10,805 nucleotides of DNA from Saprospiraceae bacterium. GTDB lineage: Bacteria > Bacteroidota > Bacteroidia > Chitinophagales > Saprospiraceae. The stretch spans positions 1-10,805 of the forward strand of contig JAJCYJ010000974.1 in assembly GCA_029262975.1 (NCBI GenBank), written 5' to 3'. Position 1 is the first letter of the stretch; every line of letters begins with the position of its first letter. The notes beneath the pieces were generated by a model that saw only the letters and a program-made list of their open reading frames with translations, was not told the origin of the DNA and searched no databases. The position numbers and the translations under genes are program-made. Shown here one piece after another: positions 1 through 6,738 of the stretch.

Positions 1-1
1 A

Positions 2-193
2 TGGTTAAGGATTATTACGTGGATATTAAATGGAGTTCCATATTTTCCTGATGCGGAATCTTGTAAAAAAGCCAGCCTCGTGATTCATTTTAGAAAAACG
101 AAGTTTGGTATATGGTTGACCGATTCTCAGATGGCTGATAAAGCAAAAAGGCTCGAGAAGCTATTAGACGAAAAAACTAAACACAACAATTAG
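2..193 (+). CDS. C-terminal fragment of an unrecognised protein, cut by left edge
   Basis: The frame starting at base 2 stays open for 63 codons and stops with TAG at 191-193, so this is probably the 3' end of a gene that begins outside the window. The fragment reads as a short hydrophobic stretch (WILNGVPYF), a middle part (SLVIHFRKTKFGIWLTD) and a charged, Lys/Glu-rich helical tail ending KTKHNN. I do not recognise a family and no motif points to a function. An open stretch of this length in AT-rich DNA could arise by chance, so the coding call is moderate. The last codons (AACAATTAG, 185-193) are shared with the sequence before repeat copy E2 at 3350-3358, so the stop codon and final residues may come from repeat-associated DNA. 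Repeat element E1 starts about 14 bases after the stop. Confidence 0.45.
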   Translation, partial: WLRIITWILNGVPYFPDAESCKKASLVIHFRKTKFGIWLTDSQMADKAKRLEKLLDEKTKHNN

Positions 194-207
194 TGACAAA
201 TGACCAG

Positions 208-633
208 TGGGTGCAGGGTCACTCCACTTCATTTTTACATGTGTCTACAAGGGGTAGATAAATTGTATCAAACTATCGCTCCTACAGAGCTTATATTTCA
301 ACCTTTTTTATCCAGGGTCTCACGACCCTGGCAAATATGTATCGCCCCTCTGGGGCTCCAATTAAATATGCCATGATTACGAAGGGTTTTATAATTTGTA
401 ACGAAATCCGAGCTCTGAAGGAGCGTTTATTATATATCGATGGGTTTTAACCCATCGCTATCTAAAGAGTCCTGTAAGGACGGATATATCATAGCCGGGT
501 CTTCAGACCCTGGGACCTGGTGAAAAGCGAAGTAATTGAAAAGAGTTGGCGGTATTATTGTTGGCACCCTGAGTGGAGTCGAAGGGGGCAATAATGATGA
601 CAACGCGATAAACGAAAATCTGATCTGCACCCG
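208..633 (+). repeat. E1: modular hairpin-array repeat element, longest copy
   Basis: This 426-bp non-coding element is bounded by imperfect 8-bp inverted ends, TGGGTGCA (208-215) and TGCACCCG (626-633). It carries a series of short hairpins separated by AT-rich linkers. In order: TCTAC/GTAGA (244-258); GCTCC/AGAGC with a triloop and one mismatch (278-290); CCAGGGTC/GACCCTGG with a 4-nt loop (312-331); GCCCC/GGGGC with a triloop (344-356); GCTCT/GGAGC with a GAA loop (412-424); CGATGGGT/ACCCATCG (438-457); GTCCT/AGGAC with a GTA loop (469-481); and GGGTCT/AGACCC (497-510). A tail hairpin with outer arms ATTATTG/CAATAAT (554-595) contains a nested 20-nt palindrome. The left 254 bp recurs in E2, and the tail (516-633) is homologous to E3 on the minus strand. 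No flanking direct repeat was found at the stated ends. It is probably non-coding; short ORFs across it have no protein-like features. Confidence 0.85.
554..595 (+). repeat. Tail hairpin of E1 with nested 20-nt REP-like palindrome
   Basis: The outer arms ATTATTG (554-560) and CAATAAT (589-595) pair perfectly. Nested inside is CCCTGAGTGGAGTCGAAGGG (567-586), an imperfect palindrome with CCCT/AGGG ends. From memory this resembles the very common bacterial interspersed palindrome of the form CCCTGAGC..GTCGAAGGG. In E3 the same slot (8007-8021) holds only a short hairpin and is exactly 20 nt shorter, which fits insertion of the palindrome into an older loop. Confidence 0.7.
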
Positions 634-955
634 TCATAAGTCGAGACTTTAAAAGAGATTTGGTCAATAACCTCCTACCTCCGATAGAAATAATCCATAT
701 CTTATCTCTGAACATTAAAGAAAACATATCTTTCTACACAATTAAAGGGATGAGACGCTACTTAGAGCACAATCTCGAATGAGAATATACGTATCCTTTC
801 CTTTTAGACGTGCTCTGGTATTGGGTTCGTCCAACTGAACTGCATATTGTTGATGACACATGCAGTCCTTTGAGTTATGCGCAACAAAAAAACAGTATTG
901 ATATGAACATCGAAAACTGTTAGCTGAAATGTGCATTTTTTATATATTATTGATA
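634..955. other. Intergenic leader before the outer-membrane barrel gene
   Basis: No convincing gene is present on either strand between the right end of E1 and the chosen start of the barrel gene. Three inverted repeats can be drawn: AGAGCAC/GTGCTCT (764-770 with 810-816), ACTGCAT/ATGCAGT (839-845 with 860-866) and AACAGT/ACTGTT (891-896 with 916-921), the last with an inner five-pair stem at 898-902/909-913. In AT-rich DNA stems of this size are close to chance level, so they are only candidates for leader structure. No good match to the Bacteroidota promoter (TTTG, about 19 nt, TAnnTTTG) was found. Confidence 0.5.
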
Positions 956-3331
956 ATGAGAAGATCAAACAGCCATTTACTCATACTTATGTATCTGATT
1001 CCACTTTCTTTGAGTGGGCAATTCAAATTATCCGGCACAATTAAAGATGGTATAGAGCCTATCTCCTTTGCGAGTGTAGTAGTCAGAGACTCAACAGAAA
1101 GTATTATAACATATGATGTGTCTGATGAAAAGGGCGCATTTTACATAGAAGTATCGGAAGGTGAATTTGTACTAGAAGTGACTTTTCTTGGATACGCAAA
1201 TTGGGAATTGCCGCTAAATATAAATGAAGATCTTGTTGATATCGAAGTAAATCTAAGTCCTTCTGCAGAACTATTGGAAGAGGTCGTCATTAAAGAGAGA
1301 AAACGATTAATAGAGTTGAAATCCGATAGAATGTATTACAATGTTGAAAATAGTATTGCTTCTAAAGGAGGCGATGCCTTAGATGCCATCGCTAGTGCAC
1401 CAGGTGTCGTATTTACTGATGATGCAATTGAAATCATTGGTAGGGGAAGCCCTGGAATAATGGTTCAAGGCCGAATTGTGAAATTGTCAGGTCCGGATTT
1501 AGTAAGTTACTTAAATTCGATTCCATCTGATGACATTAAGAGAATAGAAATAATTACTAACCCTCCAGCTAAATATGCGGCAGAAGGGAGTGGCGGATTA
1601 ATCAATATTGTTTACAAACCAGGTGTAAGGGATAAGTGGAAGAATTCAATTCGAACTGGCTACGATAAAAGAGACAATTTTAGTCTTTCTTCATTCAGTA
1701 ATAGTTTGATGTACAATAAAGATAAAGTAAGATTAAATATTGGGCTAAATGGAGTATTAGGAAAAGTGGAGTTGGACGACTTTAAAAGTTTATCATACCC
1801 ATCGAATACGGTTTTAGCAACTGAAAAATTTAATCAAAGAAGAGATAATCTTTCAGGTCGAATCTCATTTGATTATAATCTTTCTAAGAAAACTACGATT
1901 GGTTTTCAGTACGAAAGAGGACATAGAAATCAAGGAGGGGATACTAATAATTCTACAACAATTCAGCAAAAATCTAATCCCATAGATTGTGTGTTTGTCT
2001 CTTCTGGTAACTTTGATTGGAAAAATAAATATAATTCGTATAATATTCATGCGATCACTACTCCAGGTGATAAGGGGTTAAATATATCATTTGATCTTGA
2101 TTATTTTAATTTTGATGGCAATATAGAACGTGTTTTAGATACGGACGTTATAAAAGACAATAGTAGTATAGGAGAAGATCAAGGGAGGAATATATCCGAG
2201 CAATTAACAGACAATTATAGTGCTAAATTGGATTTTACTCACCCAACAGACTTAATTAATTATAATTATGGAATTCACTTTAATAGATCAGGTTCAACCA
2301 ATACAACAGAATATTTGGATGCTATAGGATCGGACCCAGTTCCCTTTACCAATTATAATTATATAGAGAATGTGAATGCTCTTTATCTGAGCGGGTCCAA
2401 AAAGATTAGCAGCAAAGTTGATTTACAACTGGGCTTAAGACTTGAAGATACCAATGCTGACGGTATCGAAGCAAATTCACAGGAAGAATTTGTGATATCC
2501 TATTTAAGACTTTTTCCGACACTTAACTTTTCTTATCGGCATGATGACAATAATAGCTATTCAGTGAATGTAGGGCGAAGGATTCAGAGGCCCTCTTTTT
2601 GGTCTCTAAATCCATTTAGGTTCTATAGAGATCAATTTTCATTTATTCAAGGTAATCCATTTTTACAACCAGCCTTCTCTTACACTTATGATTTTTTCTA
2701 TAATCATAAAGGTATTTTATCGACTAATATATTTTACGCCAAAACAGATGCCGGTTTTAACCAATTTGCTTCACCTGAAAATGAATCGCTTTTATTTCGT
2801 GTTACTTGGGATAATTATTTTACGAGCAATACTATCGGACTTTCGCAAAACTATACATTTAACAAAATTGCCTGGTGGCAAAGTCAGAATAATATCCTTA
2901 TTATCAAGTATAATTATAAATTCAATGATTTGATAGACGCTGTTCCTAACAATGGTTTTCGCTTTGGAATTAGGTCTAATAATTCATTCATTCTTAAGGG
3001 TACAACGAGAATGCAATTAAGAGGTTCTTATACTTTTCCTTATAAGGATAATCTGAGGGATATTAATGCGGCTTACACCGCTAGTGCCGGGATATCCCAT
3101 AGTTTTAGTAATAATCGATTTCAAGTTTCATTATATGTTAATGACATTTTTGATACATTAAAAAATCGAGATTATAAAACAGCTGTCAACAATGTAGAAG
3201 TTCTTCAAACTCAGGATTATAGTAATAGATTTATAAGATTAAATGTGAGTTATAGCTTTGGAAATAACAAAATCAGCGTAAGAAATAGAAATTTTGGAAA
3301 TTCATCTGAAAGAAGAAGATCCGGCACTTAA
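956..3331 (+). CDS. TonB-receptor-like outer-membrane beta-barrel family protein
   Basis: The protein is 791 residues from the ATG at 956. That start is preferred over the in-frame ATG at 929 because it gives a normal signal peptide: two Arg, then a hydrophobic core (LLILMYLIPLSLS), then GQF. The longer start would put a hydrophobic stretch before the charged residues. Domain order: a carboxypeptidase-regulatory-like domain (about 24-101; FKLSGTIKDG, SDEKGAFYIEV, LGYANWELPL), a plug domain (about 111-222; ending RIEIITNPPAKYAAEGSGGL) and a long beta-barrel. The barrel carries the family signature RRIQRPSFWSLNPF followed by QGNPFLQP, and an Arg-rich C-terminus. This matches the Bacteroidota 'outer membrane beta-barrel protein' group (PF14905-like) rather than a SusC/RagA transporter, and no SusD gene follows. 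The likely location is the outer membrane; the substrate cannot be read from the sequence. The gene is bracketed by repeat copies E1 and E2. Confidence 0.9.
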   Translation: MRRSNSHLLILMYLIPLSLSGQFKLSGTIKDGIEPISFASVVVRDSTESIITYDVSDEKGAFYIEVSEGEFVLEVTFLGYANWELPLNINEDLVDIEVNLSPSAELLEEVVIKERKRLIELKSDRMYYNVENSIASKGGDALDAIASAPGVVFTDDAIEIIGRGSPGIMVQGRIVKLSGPDLVSYLNSIPSDDIKRIEIITNPPAKYAAEGSGGLINIVYKPGVRDKWKNSIRTGYDKRDNFSLSSFSNSLMYNKDKVRLNIGLNGVLGKVELDDFKSLSYPSNTVLATEKFNQRRDNLSGRISFDYNLSKKTTIGFQYERGHRNQGGDTNNSTTIQQKSNPIDCVFVSSGNFDWKNKYNSYNIHAITTPGDKGLNISFDLDYFNFDGNIERVLDTDVIKDNSSIGEDQGRNISEQLTDNYSAKLDFTHPTDLINYNYGIHFNRSGSTNTTEYLDAIGSDPVPFTNYNYIENVNALYLSGSKKISSKVDLQLGLRLEDTNADGIEANSQEEFVISYLRLFPTLNFSYRHDDNNSYSVNVGRRIQRPSFWSLNPFRFYRDQFSFIQGNPFLQPAFSYTYDFFYNHKGILSTNIFYAKTDAGFNQFASPENESLLFRVTWDNYFTSNTIGLSQNYTFNKIAWWQSQNNILIIKYNYKFNDLIDAVPNNGFRFGIRSNNSFILKGTTRMQLRGSYTFPYKDNLRDINAAYTASAGISHSFSNNRFQVSLYVNDIFDTLKNRDYKTAVNNVEVLQTQDYSNRFIRLNVSYSFGNNKISVRNRNFGNSSERRRSGT

Positions 3332-3385
3332 AGGAGACATGCTGTGCATAACAATTAGTGACAACATTTAGCAACAAATGATCGT

Positions 3386-3640
3386 CGGTGCAGGGTCACT
3401 CCACTTCATTTTTACATGTGTCTACAAGGGGTAGATAAATTGTATCAAACTATCGCTCCTACAGAGCTTATATTTCAACCTTATTTATCCAGGGTCTCAC
3501 GACCCTGGCAAATATGTATCGCCCCTCTGGGGCTCCAATCAAAGATGCCATGATTACGAAGGGTTTTATAATTTGTAACGAAATCCGAGCTCTGAAGGAG
3601 CGTTTATTCTATATCGATGGGTTTTAACCCATCGCTATCT
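3386..3640 (+). repeat. E2: right-truncated copy of the hairpin-array element
   Basis: Bases 3387-3640 match 210-463 of E1 without gaps (offset 3177) with four substitutions by my reading, about 98% identity. The five GC-rich hairpins of the left part are present, ending with CGATGGGT/ACCCATCG (3615-3634). The last two GC-rich hairpins, the tail and the right terminal repeat of E1 are missing; the match stops at CTATCT, just before a T run. Similarity also extends weakly to the left (3350-3385 against 185-209), where E2 has about 12 additional bases. The left end reads CGGTGCA, one G short of the terminal repeat of E3. The copy begins 54 bases after the stop of the barrel gene and ends 15 bases before the start of the next gene. 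Confidence 0.85.
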
Positions 3641-3644
3641 TTTT
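3615..3644 (+). terminator. Hairpin plus T-run at the end of E2, possible terminator
   Basis: A stem of eight to nine pairs (CGATGGGTT/AACCCATCG, 3615-3634) is followed by CTATC and then TTTTT (3640-3644). The form resembles an intrinsic terminator that could end the transcript of the barrel gene, but the T run starts six bases after the stem, further than usual. In E1 the same hairpin is followed by AAAG rather than T, so the T run belongs to this insertion site and not to the element. Confidence 0.35.
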
Positions 3645-3655
3645 CTTACATTACG

Positions 3656-4759
3656 ATGATGAAGCTATTTCTCGCAGTATCAGGTTTGTTGTTTTGCTTG
3701 GGTCTCTTTTTTGTCAATCTTAAGAGTCCTTCGCAGATTTTAGAAAATCCCGCCCGGATAGTGCATGCTTCGCTCAATAAATCAGCCATTTCTATTGATA
3801 CTTCTAAATTAAAGAGATTTGAATTCCACTGCAGTATACGCGCTATTGAAGCGATTGATGAGCATACATTATGGTATGCGGGATCCGGTGGTCAATATGG
3901 TTATACGGAAGATGCGGGTGCCACCTGGCATATAGACAGTATCTCCCATCCAGCGCATGACAATTTGGAATTCAGGTCTATCGCGGCAACCAATACTGCC
4001 ATTTTTCTACTATCCGTAGGTAGTCCGGCTCTCTTATACAGGACGAACGATAAAGGAAAAAATTGGGACATCGTTTTTACGGATCATGATGCTTTGGCCT
4101 TTTACGATGCGATGGCATTCTGGGATGATGAAGATGGAATTGCCATGGGCGATCCTATAGCAGGATGTCTCTCGATTATAAAAACAAATGATGGGGGTGA
4201 TTCCTGGTATAAAATCCCATGTGATAGACTGCCGCCTACAATAGAAGGCGAGGCTGCCTTTGCTGCAAGTAATAGTAATATTAGCCTCTATAATGACCAT
4301 GTTTGGATTGTCACAGGTGGTAAAAAAGCGCGTGTATTTCACAGTGCGGATCGTGGCGAAAACTGGACTGTACATGAAACGCCTATTATCCAGGGAGGAC
4401 GAATGACGGGGATATTCTCCTGTGATTTTTTTGATGACAAGACAGGGATTGTTTTTGGCGGTGACTGGGAAAATCAAGGCAGCACAATTCAAAATAAGTC
4501 AATTACGAATGACGGAGGCACCACCTGGAAACTATTAGCAGATGGAGAAGAGCCAGGTTATCGTTCTTGTGTCCAATTCTTGAATGGGCCGCAACCTTCT
4601 CATTTAATAGCAGTGGGAATTCCTGGTATCTCAACATCGGCGGATGGAGGTACTTCGTGGCAAAAAATATCGGATGAAGGTTTTTATACCGTCAGACAAA
4701 GTGGAAATATACTCTGGATGGCCGGTAAGAATAAAATTGCTCGATTACCTATTAATTAA
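3656..4759 (+). CDS. Secreted Asp-box (BNR/Ycf48-like) beta-propeller protein
   Basis: The protein is 367 residues from the ATG at 3656; the next codon is also ATG and could be the start. The frame stays open back to 3617, but that part lies inside repeat E2 (MGFNPSLSFS) and is not protein-like, so it is excluded. The N-terminus MMKLFLAVSGLLFCLGLFFV is a signal peptide or membrane anchor. Six Asp-box motifs of the form S/T-x-D-x-G-x-x-W are visible at about residues 84 (TEDAGATW), 130 (TNDKGKNW), 177 (TNDGGDSW), 230 (SADRGENW), 284 (TNDGGTTW) and 328 (SADGGTSW). These mark the turns of a beta-propeller, as in sialidase/BNR and photosystem II assembly factor (Ycf48)-like proteins. Bacteroidota homologues are often labelled 'oxidoreductase', but no catalytic or cofactor motif is visible to support that. 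It is likely periplasmic or surface exposed. The CBM9-like gene follows after 24 bases, probably in the same transcript. Confidence 0.85.
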   Translation: MMKLFLAVSGLLFCLGLFFVNLKSPSQILENPARIVHASLNKSAISIDTSKLKRFEFHCSIRAIEAIDEHTLWYAGSGGQYGYTEDAGATWHIDSISHPAHDNLEFRSIAATNTAIFLLSVGSPALLYRTNDKGKNWDIVFTDHDALAFYDAMAFWDDEDGIAMGDPIAGCLSIIKTNDGGDSWYKIPCDRLPPTIEGEAAFAASNSNISLYNDHVWIVTGGKKARVFHSADRGENWTVHETPIIQGGRMTGIFSCDFFDDKTGIVFGGDWENQGSTIQNKSITNDGGTTWKLLADGEEPGYRSCVQFLNGPQPSHLIAVGIPGISTSADGGTSWQKISDEGFYTVRQSGNILWMAGKNKIARLPIN

Positions 4760-4783
4760 ATTATAATTGTATAAAAGTTGGAT

Positions 4784-5500
4784 ATGGGACTTACTTGTAA
4801 AATTATCATTAGAACTGTTCTTTCTATTGTTCTATTTGCTTTCATTTTAAATCCTTTAATTTGTCAAATGGATTCATTAATTATAAAGCATTCTGAAGAT
4901 TTCGAAGTAACGGGCTTAGGTGATGCTGAACATTGGGGTAAGACCACCTGGGTTAATATTCCCCAAAGAGGTAAAGATCAAATCTCTTATAATACAAAAG
5001 TGAAAATATTGTATTCTGCTACGGGCATATACTTTCTTTTTGATTGCGAAGACAAGTTTATCACGTCAACGATTACCGAAGACTTTGGTGATTTGTATAA
5101 TGAAGATGTAGTGGAAGTCTTTTTTTGGACAGACGAAAACTACCCGTTCTATTTTGAATATGAATTATCGCCTACTAATTATGAGTTGCCCATTTTCGTA
5201 CCGAATGTCGAAGGAGATTTTTTTGGATGGCGGCCCTGGCATTATGAAGGAGTACGAAGGACAAGAAGAGCTACATTTATTCATCGAAAGGATAATGTAG
5301 TAACCAACTGGACGGCTGAATTTTTTATACCCTTTGCCTTACTCAAACCCATGTCCAATGTGCCTCCGGTATCTGGGACTAAATGGAGGGCTAATATGTA
5401 TCGATTGGATTATGACAATGGACAGACAAGATGGGAATGGCAACCGATACGCACCAATTTTCATGATTTTGAAAGATTTGGAAGCTTTGTATTTGAATAA
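4784..5500 (+). CDS. Secreted CBM9-like (DOMON-type) carbohydrate-binding family protein
   Basis: The protein is 238 residues from the ATG at 4784. An in-frame TTG two codons upstream is possible but less likely. The N-terminus MGLTCKIIIRTVLSIVLFAFILNPLICQ is a Sec signal peptide; the Cys does not sit in a good lipobox. The rest matches the layout of Bacteroidota 'carbohydrate-binding family 9-like' proteins: an early strand with HWGKTTWVNIPQRG, then TKVKILYSATGIYFLFDCEDK, an acidic segment NEDVVEVFFWTDE, the strand EFFIPFALLKP, GTKWRANMYRLDYD, and an aromatic end WEWQPI...NFHDFERFGSFVF. The length is that of a stand-alone domain with no attached catalytic module. Binding of a glycan or another small ligand outside the inner membrane is inferred from the family; the ligand is unknown. 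It follows the Asp-box gene by 24 bases and probably shares its transcript. Confidence 0.8.
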   Translation: MGLTCKIIIRTVLSIVLFAFILNPLICQMDSLIIKHSEDFEVTGLGDAEHWGKTTWVNIPQRGKDQISYNTKVKILYSATGIYFLFDCEDKFITSTITEDFGDLYNEDVVEVFFWTDENYPFYFEYELSPTNYELPIFVPNVEGDFFGWRPWHYEGVRRTRRATFIHRKDNVVTNWTAEFFIPFALLKPMSNVPPVSGTKWRANMYRLDYDNGQTRWEWQPIRTNFHDFERFGSFVFE

Positions 5501-5724
5501 AAACAGTCTATTCAGACAATTTCTTTTTCTTTTCTACTTTAATAGCGGAGACAATCAGTATATTCACAATACTCTGATTAACAAGCATATATACTAAACT
5601 ATCTTTTCCGTAATAAACCTTTTTAAGCTAGAAATTGTAGAATAAGAGGTATCGATTAAGCATGAGGGAGAAATTAAAATTGAATTTCACCTTTAACATA
5701 TGTAACTTTTTCATTCGTCAAAAA

Positions 5725-5948
5725 TGCTTGCCATCCTTTGGTGGGTCACCAAAAGACCTGCCTGTACGGCAGGCAGGCTCGCCGCCTGGATCCCACCCCA
5801 GCCATCAACACTGGTTACTGCCATTCCAACCAAAGGTCGGCAGGCGCTTCATCAAAGACTATCGTCTTAGGTCTTTTCAAGACTTCATTTCGTTCACCCA
5901 TCGACCCACTTCATGCGGCTTTCCACGACCGCTTGAATAATGCATAAC
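5725..5948. repeat. E4: GC-rich palindrome-bearing intergenic element
   Basis: This stretch of about 220 bp stands out from its AT-rich surroundings by base composition. It contains a hairpin TTTGGTG/CACCAAA with a 3-nt loop (5737-5753), the strong palindrome at 5757-5777, a distant inverted pair CCTTTGGT (5735-5742) / ACCAAAGG (5829-5836), and two small adjacent hairpins AAGAC/GTCTT (5855-5868) and GTCTT/AAGAC (5871-5883). The sequence has the feel of an interspersed intergenic repeat known from Bacteroidota, but there is only one copy here, so repeat status is inferred. Confidence 0.45.
5757..5777. repeat. CCTGCCTG palindrome, REP-like
   Basis: Perfect 8-bp arms CCTGCCTG (5757-5764) and CAGGCAGG (5770-5777) flank a 5-nt loop TACGG. 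From memory this is a widespread short palindrome in genomes of the Cytophaga-Flavobacterium-Bacteroides group, often found dropped into other intergenic repeats. Its GC content contrasts sharply with the region. Confidence 0.65.
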
Positions 5949-5990
5949 GATACTCTTATAAATTTGAAATACTCACACTACTGAATAACC

Positions 5991-6458
5991 CTAAGTGGTG
6001 ATAATAGCTACTATCAGACTGACAAGAATCCCAAATGGAATACCCCTGATAAAGCCATCTACATGTGGCTTAAATTGTGTGTAGTATGCAGTCTCAGGGA
6101 GATTGAAAAACTTTGGGCGCCACTTGATAACGATTAAATAGTCAATTATTAAAAGATCATACAAATGTATTACCATAAATATGCCAAAGGAATTTAGCCA
6201 TAGAACGTATAGATTCAATTCTGCATCTAACATGTTTTCTAATCGAGCATTGCCCCATAAAAGTAGCCCGAATAAAAATGTAATAAATAACGAAAACCCG
6301 GCGACTGATTTATAGTTAAGTTTTTTTATAAATTTACCTTCCTCATTCCTGATGGCATCAGCTATGCCAGTAAAGGCTATCGCAAATAATAGTATTGTAA
6401 AGACCGCTGATCCAAAAGCTCCACAGATTAATATATTATAGATTATCTCTTCTTTCAA
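5991..6458 (-). CDS. Four-helix integral membrane protein of unknown function
   Basis: The protein is 155 residues. The only in-frame initiator near the N-terminus is TTG (6456-6458); no ATG occurs before residue 76, so the TTG start is accepted with some caution. Four hydrophobic segments are visible at about residues 7-30, 52-70, 84-111 and 135-154, so it should be an inner-membrane protein. Notable residues are the His-Asp pairs in the third helix (HLYDLLIIDYLIV) and a polar loop after it (KWRPKFFNLPETAYYTQFKPHVDG). I do not recognise the family. It is the last gene of a likely three-gene unit: its start lies 18 bases after the stop of the small membrane protein gene, and translation from TTG could depend on coupling. 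Confidence 0.65.
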   Translation of the reverse strand: MKEEIIYNILICGAFGSAVFTILLFAIAFTGIADAIRNEEGKFIKKLNYKSVAGFSLFITFLFGLLLWGNARLENMLDAELNLYVLWLNSFGIFMVIHLYDLLIIDYLIVIKWRPKFFNLPETAYYTQFKPHVDGFIRGIPFGILVSLIVAIITT

Positions 6459-6476
6459 TTGAGTCGGTTTTACACT

Positions 6477-6728
6477 TTATTTCCTCTGGCCTATTGAGTC
6501 TTGGGTATCAACAATAATGCTATCATAAATTTGTTTGAATTCCTCATCCCAATTTTCTGGTTTTGTATCCGTCATTCTTTTGAACATTTCCATTTTTGCC
6601 CGTGTAACTTTATGTTCTTTTATTTCATCTTTAAATAAATATAGAATTAGAAACAACAACAGGACCAGTCCCATAACTAGCTTGACTAATCCAAAATTTC
6701 GTGCTTTTTCTAATATCCTAGCGAACAT
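6477..6728 (-). CDS. Small single-pass membrane protein of unknown function
   Basis: The protein is 83 residues from an ATG at 6726-6728. A basic amphipathic N-terminus (MFARILEKARNFG) leads into one transmembrane helix at about residues 14-32 (LVKLVMGLVLLLFLILYLF). A charged, probably helical soluble tail rich in Lys, Glu and Asp ends in GQRK. No family is recognised. The ten-base gap from the upstream DHFR-like gene and the 18-base gap to the downstream membrane protein suggest one transcript. It may be a partner or subunit of the neighbouring four-helix protein, which is inferred only from position. Confidence 0.6.
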   Translation of the reverse strand: MFARILEKARNFGLVKLVMGLVLLLFLILYLFKDEIKEHKVTRAKMEMFKRMTDTKPENWDEEFKQIYDSIIVDTQDSIGQRK

Positions 6729-6738
6729 ATTAATTCAA

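Larger units (their letters stand above)
5501..5990. other. Convergent intergenic region
   Basis: This region lies between the plus-strand CBM9-like gene and the minus-strand membrane protein gene. The first 200 bases are AT-rich and hold only a weak interrupted hairpin (AATCAGTAT with ATAC..TGATT, 5553-5579) that might help termination. The second half (5725-5945) is clearly more GC-rich and holds element E4. A frame open from 5662 to 5940 encodes a Pro/His/Arg-rich, low-complexity-like sequence with no recognisable domain and is not called as a gene. Confidence 0.5.

Noticed and set aside
201..228. Possible H-type pseudoknot at the left end of E1 (TGACC with GGTCA, AGTGG with CCACT)
   Set aside because: The 5' halves of both stems are not kept in the otherwise 98% identical copy E2 (TGATCGTCG), so the pairing is not conserved and is probably coincidental.
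208..481. CRISPR-like array suggested by repeated short palindromes in E1
   Set aside because: The palindromes differ in sequence, the spacers are uneven and partly conserved between copies, and there are no cas genes.
929..955. Earlier start of the barrel gene at the ATG at 929
   Set aside because: It would add a hydrophobic MCIFYILLI before the charged start of a normal signal peptide; the ATG at 956 gives a standard signal sequence.
874..3352. Integron-cassette-like ends: GTTATGC at 874-880 and GCATAAC at 3346-3352 on either side of the barrel gene
   Set aside because: The sequences do not fit the attC core GTTRRRY properly, no paired inner boxes were found, no integrase is present, and a 2.4-kb barrel gene is an unlikely cassette.
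3617..3655. N-terminal extension of the Asp-box protein to the ATG at 3617
   Set aside because: The extra 13 codons lie in repeat E2 and its hairpin, and the signal sequence begins naturally at MMKLFL (3656).
4034..4492. A 152-codon frame on the minus strand inside the Asp-box gene
   Set aside because: It is antisense to a well-supported protein with six Asp-boxes and its translation has no domain, so it is a shadow frame.
5504..5535. Intrinsic terminator after the CBM9-like gene (GTCT/AGAC followed by a T-rich stretch)
   Set aside because: The stem has only four pairs with a low-GC context and the T run is not directly attached, so the support is too weak.
5662..5940. Open frame of 92 codons on the plus strand over E4
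   Set aside because: It runs through palindromic GC-rich repeat DNA, reads as Pro/Arg/His-rich sequence such as LPVRQAGSPPGSHPSHQHW, overlaps another open frame and has no recognisable domain.
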